Assembly: GCA_030323885.1 (NCBI GenBank)
Contig: CM059187.1
Span: forward strand, 89,357,121-89,421,120
Length of the DNA: 64,000 nucleotides
From: Branchipolynoe longqiensis
Taxonomy: Eukaryota; Annelida; Polychaeta; Phyllodocida; Polynoidae
Direction of reading: 5' to 3'
Shown: positions 57,297 through 64,000 of the stretch, one piece after another
How the letters are laid out: each line of letters opens with the position of its first letter
Numbering within the stretch: the first letter of the stretch is position 1
The notes under the pieces: generated by a model
What the model was told of the DNA's origin: nothing
The model's input: the letters and a program-made list of their open reading frames with translations, nothing else
Database searches by the model: none
Translations under genes and position numbers: made by a program

Positions 57297-57905
57297 CTTT
57301 GCTCTGGCTGGAGTCCGACGAGGGTGTGTTGCGACCAGCCCCGACCAGCACCATGTCGCCCTTATCGCACGTGTGCACCACCTGCGTCATGTCGGCGTCC
57401 GCCTTCACGTCAGGGGGCGTCATAGTCGCCACCTGCTGCTGGTGTCCGCACTCGCCGCCAGTCGGCGCCTCAGCCCCGGCCTCAGCCCGGGCGTCTCCCA
57501 CAGTCCTCTCGGGCGTTGAGGCTCTACTCGCCGATTCCGGCGTCGCTCCAGCCCCGGTTGTGTCCTTTGCCGGCGTCACCGCCCCCTCTGGTGTTGACCC
57601 CGCCGGGGTCTGTGACCTCTGGCCTCTGACCTCAGCCTCGGCCTGGCTGCTTTTCGGAGAGTCACTGGCGTCTGCCGGACACGGCGTGGCGGAAGTGGCC
57701 GACTTGGGCTCGGCATGTCCCGTTGTGACCTCACCAGCCGGAGGGTCGTCGGCACAGCCCTTGGGCACGCCTGGGCAGTCAGCAGCTGTTGTTGTAGTTG
57801 TCGTCGCCAGGTTGTTGTTGCTAGTGGTGGTGGTGGTGGTGGTGGTGGTAGTAGTAGTTGTCTTCGATGTCGCCGAAGCAGTGCCATTCTCCAGTTCTCC
57901 CCAGT
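57297..57905 (-). CDS. BSDC1: BSDC1 exon 6 (variable linker)
   Basis: Acceptor GCCTGCTAAG|AC, donor CAAAG|GTGAGT; 2 nt + 202 codons + 1 nt. It begins DWGELENGTASATSKT, continues through poly-Thr runs encoded by an ACC/GTG-type microsatellite (57785-57860) and an Ala/Pro/Thr/Glu-rich disordered linker, and ends NTPSSDSSQSK (human KSTPSNNGKKGSS). Its low complexity matches the disordered linker of human BSDC1. Confidence 0.88.
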
Positions 57906-57982
57906 CTTAGCAGGCAGTTAAAAATAAAAGAAAGAAATGCTTAATAAGTGCACCAGTATCTAAGTTGGATACGTATGATCTT

Positions 57983-58266
57983 ATGAGTCAAGGTTGGTTG
58001 GTTGTTGGAGTTTTACGTCCTAGCAACATCTAAGGCCATATTAGGATGAGCGCCGACTTGTGACCGTGTGCACTCATGGTGACTTTATAGTGTTGCCCCA
58101 CTGGGAAATCAGGCCGCCGGCACCATGACCAGATATCCCACTGGGTAATACTATCACTGAGCGAAAAGTTAAAATTTTATAAGTCATTGGTTTGACTCGA
58201 CCGGAAGCCAAACTCCCGACCTTCCGCACGCGAGACCAGCACTCTACAGATTTGGCTATCGCGCCC
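57983..58266 (-). mobile_element. SINE family A
   Basis: Full-length copy; tail GGTTGGTTGTTGGAGTTTTA at 57983, tRNA-like head near 58265. It lies 80 bp upstream of exon 6. Confidence 0.8.
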
Positions 58267-58486
58267 CTTAAGAATCAAGGTTAAGTAGCTTGGCGTCAAC
58301 AATTTTATGCTGTCATCGAACAAAGAGCAGCTTTAAGTGGCTTGGTTTCGGAAATTTGAAGATGTCCTTAGATTATGCAGCTTTGAACACTAGGCGGTGC
58401 AAAGCAGCACGGCTATACAAATAGCTGGCAGCACGGCCATTCAAATATTCACTACGCATTTGACCTGTATCCTCACGAGTCTTGTT

Positions 58487-58818
58487 TTCAGTTTGTTGTC
58501 ATTTTACGTTGTAGCAACATCTACGGTCATATCAGGATGGGTTCCATACCTATTTGTGACAGTGCGCACTCATGGCGACTTTATAGTGCTGACCCACTGG
58601 TAGACCAGTCCACCAGCACCATGACCTGATATCCTACTCAGTCACATTATCCTGACACTGTGCTAACCAGTCCTTGTCATATCCTATTAATGCCGAGTGC
58701 CGGGCTAGGAAGTGACAAGTATCAATTTAATAAGTCATTGGTTTGACTCTGCTGGGATTCGAACTCCCGACTTTCTGCACGGAAGGCCTGCGTTCTACCG
58801 ATTAGGCCACCGCGTACG
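58487..58818 (-). mobile_element. SINE family A
   Basis: Full-length copy; head (CCGATTAGGCCACCGCGTAC) at 58798-58818. Confidence 0.8.
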
Positions 58819-59031
58819 GTTGTTTGCTTGAATGAATAATACACACAGTATTACCTGTCATAGGCAGTTCCTGTGATTGGCGAACCCCTGTTATGTGTGG
58901 ACAAGTTTCCATGTACAAACTGCTTTAGTCTCATTTGAATTTCCCTCCGATGACTGGACACCTGCTATTTCAGAACACATACTCTACCCCCCCCCCCCCC
59001 CCCCTCCCCCCAGACACATGCCCCTACCTAC

Positions 59032-59122
59032 CGTCCCAGGCAAGCTCGGCCTCGGTGGCCCCGGCTTCGGCTCTTAGCTTAAGGGCGGTCTTTCTTGCTT
59101 CATCCTGCTCGAGCTGGTGCAC
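59032..59122 (-). CDS. BSDC1: BSDC1 exon 5
   Basis: Acceptor CTATTCCAG|GTG, donor GGGACG|GTAGGT; 30 codons + 1 nt. Encodes VHQLEQDEARKTALKLRAE, matching human VHQLEQEQARRDALKQRAE. This is the charged helix that follows the BSD domain. A C-rich run lies just past the donor. Confidence 0.95.
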
Positions 59123-59199
59123 CTGGAATAGGTAGTCAGCTAAATTAAACCGCTAATAGTCCCACTATTTGTGTGTGTGTGCGCGTATGTTTGTGTATA

Positions 59200-59336
59200 T
59201 ATATATATGTATGTATATATGTATGTATGTACATGTATGTACATGTATGTATGTATGTATGTACATGTATGTATGTATGTATGTATGTATGTATGTATGT
59301 ATGTATGTATGTATGTATGTATGTATGTATCTATTT
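59200..59336. repeat. (TATG)n microsatellite
   Basis: Long ATGT/TATG tract in the intron between BSDC1 exons 5 and 4. Confidence 0.95.
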
Positions 59337-59340
59337 ATGT

Positions 59341-59690
59341 ATCCTATGCATGTATTTTTGAGCGAGGGGTACAGGCATAAGGCGAATGTCAGCGAGGAAG
59401 ATGCAACAAAGTGGTGCCAGCAGGTGAGGCAGAAGGCCTGACAAGTAGATGACTGGAGGAGAGTCAGTTAGGGTGGAACAACCAGAAGATTGGTCAAGTG
59501 TCATATAGGATAAACTGTGGAGACAGTTCATAGTTAATCGTCTTCCGGATAAGTATACTGTATGTATGTATGTATGTATGTATGTATGTATGTATGTATG
59601 TATGCATGTGTATGTGTGTGTGTATGTATGTATGTATGTATGTATGTATGTATGTATGTATGTATGTATGTATGTATGTATGTATGTATG

Positions 59691-59721
<31 letters not shown>

Positions 59722-59960
59722 GTATGTATGTATGTATGCAAGTATATATGTATGTATCCTATGCATGTATTTTTGAGCGAGGGCGAATGTCAGCGAGGAA
59801 GATGCAACAAGGTGGTGCCAGCAGGTGAGGCAGAAGGCCTGACAAGTAGATGACTGGAGGAGTGTCAGTTCGGGTGGAGCAACCAGAAGACTGGTCAAGT
59901 GTCAGATAGGATAAACTGTGGAGACAGTTCATAGTTAATCGTCTTCCGGATAACTATACT
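59341..59960. repeat. 200-bp direct repeat flanking a second (TATG)n tract
   Basis: 59341-59560 and 59757-59960 share CCTATGCATGTATTTTTGAG and GAAGGCCTGACAAGTAGATG with few changes. Between them is a 185-bp TATG microsatellite (59561-59745). A block of TATG repeat plus unique sequence was evidently duplicated in tandem. Confidence 0.88.
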
Positions 59961-60393
59961 CGTATAACTGCTAATATAGGAGATATGAGACTTTTTTTTA
60001 CCACTGTAAAGCATAAGTAAATTTTAGAATTCCAAAGAAGAACTGGACAGCATCGCCTCGTGAAATCTTTAGCGGTTTTGTGAGTTAAATGTTGATGTCA
60101 TTTAACACAAATTTAACCACTTCAAAATGACATCTGGGATATTTTTCTTTTGCTGCCATTTGACACAAATCTGACCCTTTTCATATTCAACTCCCGACCT
60201 TCCAAACGAGAAGCCTACGCTTTAACGATTCGGGCAGCGCGTCCTGTTACATTATGAACTCAGATGCAAATTAACACCAGAATCAAAACTTACAGCACAC
60301 TTCTTTTCTTTAAATCTAAAACTAAACTTCTTTTTTTTAAGCTCAGCACACAGCCAGAAAGGATTTCCTAATCACACATCCTGTTCCGTATAG

Positions 60394-60657
60394 ATTGGTT
60401 GCTGGAGTTTTACATCCTGGCAACAACTAATGTCATATCAGGATGGGTACCGACTTGTCACAGTGTGCACTAATGGCAACTTTATAGTGCTGCCCCACTG
60501 GGAGACCAGGCCACCAGCACAATGACCTGATATCCCACTCAGTCACATTATCCTGACACTGAGCCAACCAATCCTTGCCCTATCCTAATAATGCCGAGTA
60601 CACGGCTACGAAGCGACAAGTATCAATTTTTATGTCATTGGTTTGACTTGACCGGGG
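60394..60657 (-). mobile_element. SINE family A, head truncated
   Basis: The tail GATTGGTTGCTGGAGTTTTA starts at 60394. The head is lost 40 bp before BSDC1 exon 4's donor region. Confidence 0.75.
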
Positions 60658-60699
60658 TTCTGTGGCGCATAAAACATAAAACATAGAACATTTACGCAC

Positions 60700-60921
60700 C
60701 TTGTAAAAGTAGCGCTGCCAGAAGTTGGCGTGGGAGACATCTGAGGGGACGAGCTGTGTGTACAGGCTGCGCACCTCCACGTTGCTGACGAGCAGCTCGG
60801 AGATGGCACCCTTCTGCTCGTCCAGCATGAACGTCTCGAGCCATGCGCTGAACTCAGCAGGTGTTCCTGCCGGCTCCGAGCAATAGGTGCTCTGGTCCAA
60901 CTGGATGGCGTGCAGCCGCGC
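60700..60921 (-). CDS. BSDC1: BSDC1 exon 4 (BSD domain)
   Basis: Acceptor CCATGTAG|GCG, donor TACAAG|GTGCGT; 74 codons, phase 0/0. Encodes ARLHAIQLDQSTYCSEPAG and then the BSD core, FSAWLETFMLDEQKGAISEL ... VSHANFWQRYFYK. The FW pair typical of BSD domains is present. Identity to human (EKKGEISELLV, VSHSEFWHRYFYK) is high, which makes this the most secure exon in the window. Confidence 0.97.
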
Positions 60922-61450
60922 CTACATGGGCAACAGAGGGGCGTGCACTTTGGTATATGCCTCAGTCTGGTCCCCTAGCCTTCCCCATAGATGGCGCCAC
61001 AAGGGCGGTTTCAAGGTTGATGTACTGAATGAAGCATCACTAGCGTCTGTGGGGAGTTCATTAGTTTTTTTTAAATGAATGAATTTAAAATAAATGAAAA
61101 TTTGTATTTCAATTTGTCAGGCAACTATATTTTCACGATTTTTCATGACATTTGGCCCACAAATGTTAAGGACTTTCCAGTACTTCATTTTTTAAATGAT
61201 CAATTTAAGTACTTTACCAATTTCTAAGGACCAGTACGAACACTGTACAATGTGCACACTAGAGTAAAATTCAAATAGCAATCACCGCCCACCCATACAG
61301 ATGTGACAACTTCAACTAATGAACATCAAATAAATAGTTTGACAGTCAAATAGGAATAAAAACAAAGAAGTTTATATCTAAAAAAAGAAGATATAAATCA
61401 ATTTCATATGCAGCTTTATACGTTTTGTGTGAATTAGAAAATAAAAGTAC

Positions 61451-61603
61451 CTTTGCTTTGGCGTAGATGTGTGACTCCAATGTAATAGGAATCCCTCGGT
61501 AATGTTTGTCTTCAGGCTCGATCACAAGTGCTTTTGAAATTCCCCGTAAAAGTGTCGTTGCTCCATCCTTCACCTTTCTTGTCGCCTCACTCGCAGTTTC
61601 TTG
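61451..61603 (-). CDS. BSDC1: BSDC1 exon 3
   Basis: Acceptor ATATATAG|CAA, donor GCAAAG|GTACTT; 51 codons, phase 0/0. Encodes KVKDGATTLLRGISKALVIE and HIYAKAK, comparable to human KMKKGLSDFLGVISDTFAP and the GTKARL junction. The acceptor lacks a strong pyrimidine tract. Confidence 0.85.
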
Positions 61604-61793
61604 CTATATACATATATTTAAGAAGTACACGGAAAATGCTGTACAAAGGACTGTTTTATGGGAATAGATAAAGTAAATGTATGCACAACCAAAAACTAAC
61701 TACATAACTGAGATGACCTGCTAATCCTCCTATGCAAAAACATCATGTTTTCTTCTAATTGAAGAAGGTTGATTATACCTTTCACTTCTTTCT

Positions 61794-62122
61794 TAAAGTT
61801 GCACAGTCTGATGGTTTTCAGTTTCTGTCATTTTCTGAGGTAAATATATTAGGTTGATCGTTATCAGCTACCTTATGTTAGCTTGAAGTAACTTTTATCT
61901 TAAATGGCTAACTTTTGAGATACGGTATTTGAAATGCAACCATGCGAAGCATACCAAAATTCGGACACCACAGGCTTATTCGGTAACAGATTATATTCAA
62001 TTGCCTCAGTATTGTGTGGCAACAAATGTTTAATAAGTGCACCAGCATCTAAATTAGATATGTAGAATCAAATCTGGATAAATGTTGTGGTTTTGAAAAT
62101 GCATCAAACTATGCAGCTTTAA
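61794..62122. mobile_element. TTAA-type MITE
   Basis: TTAAAGTTGCACAGTCTGAT ... CAAACTATGCAGCTTTAA; TTAA at both edges. Confidence 0.74.
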
Positions 62123-62399
62123 TGTCTTCGGTATATCGGATAGAATATCCAGATTTTAGCATATTATTATTACATTTGTTACATGTAATTCATTCATTAT
62201 CAAAAATAAGTAATACTTCTATTAACATAGATGAAAGAGCTCTCAGGCCGGGGAAAAAAAGCGGAAATCGATAGTGAGATAGGCGATAATACGATCAGAA
62301 TAACAGCGGAAGATGTTCCAAGGAATAGTCAGCACTGACTGATCAATGGAATGGAACTACGATAGTGCTAGGAGAGTGTTGGATAAAATCCGCAACAAT

Positions 62400-62930
62400 G
62401 GCCGACCGACAGCTGCCAACCCAACACCAGTCATTACCACAACACTGGCCGGCCGACAGCTACCAACCCAACATTTGCCAGTCCCCAACACTGGCCGGCC
62501 AACAGCTGCCAACCCAACACTCGCCATTACCCCAACATTGGCAGGCCGACAGCTACCAACCCAACATTTGCCAGTCCCCAACCCTGGCCGGCCGACAGCT
62601 GCCAACCCAACACTCACCATTACCCCAACATTGGCAGGCCGACAGCTACCAACCCAACATTTGCCAGTCCCCAACACTGGCCGGCCGACAGCTGCCAACC
62701 CAACACCAGCCATTACCTCAACATTGGCAGGCCGACAGCTACCAACCCAACATTTGCCAGTCCCCAACCCTGGCCGGCCGACAGCTGCCAACACAACACT
62801 CACCATTACCCCAACATTGGCAGGCCGACAGCTACCAACCCAACATTTGCCAGTCCCCAACACTGGCCGGCCGAGAGCTGCCAACCCAACACCAGCCATT
62901 ACCTCAACACTGGCCAGCTGCTTTACTCAA
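62400..62930. repeat. 102-bp minisatellite, about 5 copies, open in several frames
   Basis: Units alternate CTGGCCGGCCGACAGCTGCC and TTGGCAGGCCGACAGCTACC, followed by AACCCAACATTTGCCAGTCC. The period is a multiple of three, so frames of 180-210 codons exist on both strands. Intronic in BSDC1 with no conserved domain; I treat it as a non-coding minisatellite. Confidence 0.85.
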
Positions 62931-63629
62931 CATGGACCATCAGTCCCAGGCAGGATGAAATCCTTCAAGTTTTTATAGAATTTTATAATGATAGGTAGAT
63001 GGAGAAAATACATAGAATTAGATCTTTTTTATTGTTATGGTGTTATGTCCTAGATATGTTAGAAACGATACAAATCGCTGATTATCAAAGAAAAACACGA
63101 AAATCCGAGAAATCGCGAAGGTCTTCCATCCCTATATAAAAGCACTGTTTTATACATGTATATTCCTTATCACCATCATCATTCATGGTTTTAACTAGAT
63201 ACAAGATTCACCCCGTACTGCTGCAGATGGGGTGCAAACCAACTCTATGTAAAAGCTGTCGAAAATGCGGGTCAAAGAATTGAGAGCCTAATTTCACAAT
63301 CCAAGAAGCAACAATTATTCTTTATATATGTCTTATTGATAGCCCGCTACCTTTGAGTTGAAAAATATAATATAATATCTAGTTTAATAAGATTTAAAAG
63401 TGAAATCGACAGCGTTCTGCGGCCGCCATCTTGTCTTTTTGCATTCTCTCCCATTTCAGCAAGTCTGTGCCGATATAAGTAACCATTTGACACTGGTTCC
63501 AGGCATTCTACTTATTGTTCCATATTAACGCTATTTTCGCCCGTATTTATATAAGGATGGTCTTCACCCGTGTACTACAAGTACCGGGTGAATCGTTTAT
63601 CTAGGTTTTAACACACAGTAAATACTCAC

Positions 63630-63734
63630 ATTTATTTTCTCTTTGACTACGCCTGCAGCAACTGCAGTGTCTTTCTGCATAACATTTGAAAATTCTGCTA
63701 GGTCCTTCTTCATAAAATCCAAAGCTGACGTGGA
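63630..63734 (-). CDS. BSDC1: BSDC1 exon 2
   Basis: Acceptor CTTTTTGTAG|TCC, donor ATAAAT|GTGAGT; 35 codons, phase 0/0. Encodes SALDFMKKDLAEFSNVMQKD and VVKEKIN, matching human EALEFMKRDLTEFTQVVQHD and VVKEKL. Confidence 0.94.
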
Positions 63735-64000
63735 CTACAAAAAGAAAAGCCAAAGCATTGCAGTTTTTAAAAAGGACTCATAGCTAAAATCGCCATTTTA
63801 GTTAGTTCATTCGAAAGCTGAAAACAATGGAAGGACATCATTTCAATTGTTGACCTTTCTTATTATTTGCCACAGTGCACAGTATGAATCCATATACTCT
63901 AGCCATTGGTCCATATTCAAATTAGTTCGAGCATACAATACAATTCTTAATAAAGATCTCATGTTTAATGTCGCCCCATAGAGTCCACTGAGACACCAAA

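Larger units (their letters stand above)
47259..63734 (-). other. BSDC1: BSDC1 (BSD domain-containing protein 1) gene, first exon missing
   Basis: Gene span; seven exons are listed separately. The assembled product (about 440 codons without exon 1; human 430 in total) keeps the human block order: an amphipathic N-terminal region, a linker, the BSD domain, a coiled-coil-like segment, a long variable linker, then DDWEKDFDIEVSEEDI and a terminal DDDWENWD. All exon phases agree. The molecular role of BSDC1 is poorly defined; the BSD fold is shared with TFIIH p62 and synapse-associated proteins. The first exon (human MAEGEDVGWWRSW...) should lie beyond 64000. Confidence 0.95.

Overview
This is animal (metazoan) nuclear DNA. 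Genes are split into many short exons with GT..AG introns, and the space between exons is packed with SINEs, MITEs, minisatellites and microsatellites. There are no operons or bacterial signals. The invertebrate-like repeat content (tRNA-headed SINEs, a Ngaro/DIRS-type tyrosine-recombinase retroelement, palindromic MITEs) suggests a marine invertebrate, possibly a mollusc. That placement is inference and was not tested.

Two protein-coding genes could be rebuilt exon by exon, both on the minus strand and head to tail. (1) BSDC1, a BSD-domain protein: seven exons from 63734 down to the stop at 47259. Its first exon lies beyond the right edge; its 3' coding end is complete. (2) STK11IP (LKB1-interacting protein 1, LIP1): about twenty exons from a start near 37036 down to 1364. 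Its last exon(s) lie beyond the left edge. In both genes splice phases agree at every junction except one uncertain STK11IP donor choice (exon 19), and the order of conserved blocks follows the vertebrate proteins as I recall them. That collinearity is the main evidence for the calls.

Layout: 1-1388 SINE plus a donor-bearing satellite array; 1364-7014 STK11IP exons 20-17 with microsatellite-rich introns; 7015-17052 a long intron region holding exon 16, an acceptor-bearing tandem array (10935-11705), a 1.3 kb inverted repeat (9003-10342) and a decayed Ngaro-like retroelement (12748-15796); 17053-37036 STK11IP exons 15-1 with MITEs and SINEs; 37037-47258 intergenic DNA with nested transposons and a 2 kb minisatellite; 47259-63734 BSDC1 with a hAT-like element, a LINE fragment and TATG microsatellites; 63735-64000 BSDC1 intron.

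The most unusual feature is that four separate tandem duplications or arrays inside STK11IP each copy a splice site together with adjoining exon sequence: a donor about 18 times (400-1388), an acceptor about 11 times (10935-11705), a donor twice as an exact in-frame 60-bp duplication (18739-18858), and most of an LRR exon with its donor (25929-26002, phase-compatible as an alternative exon). I found no new gene system; this splice-site-anchored expansion is the best candidate for something not described before.
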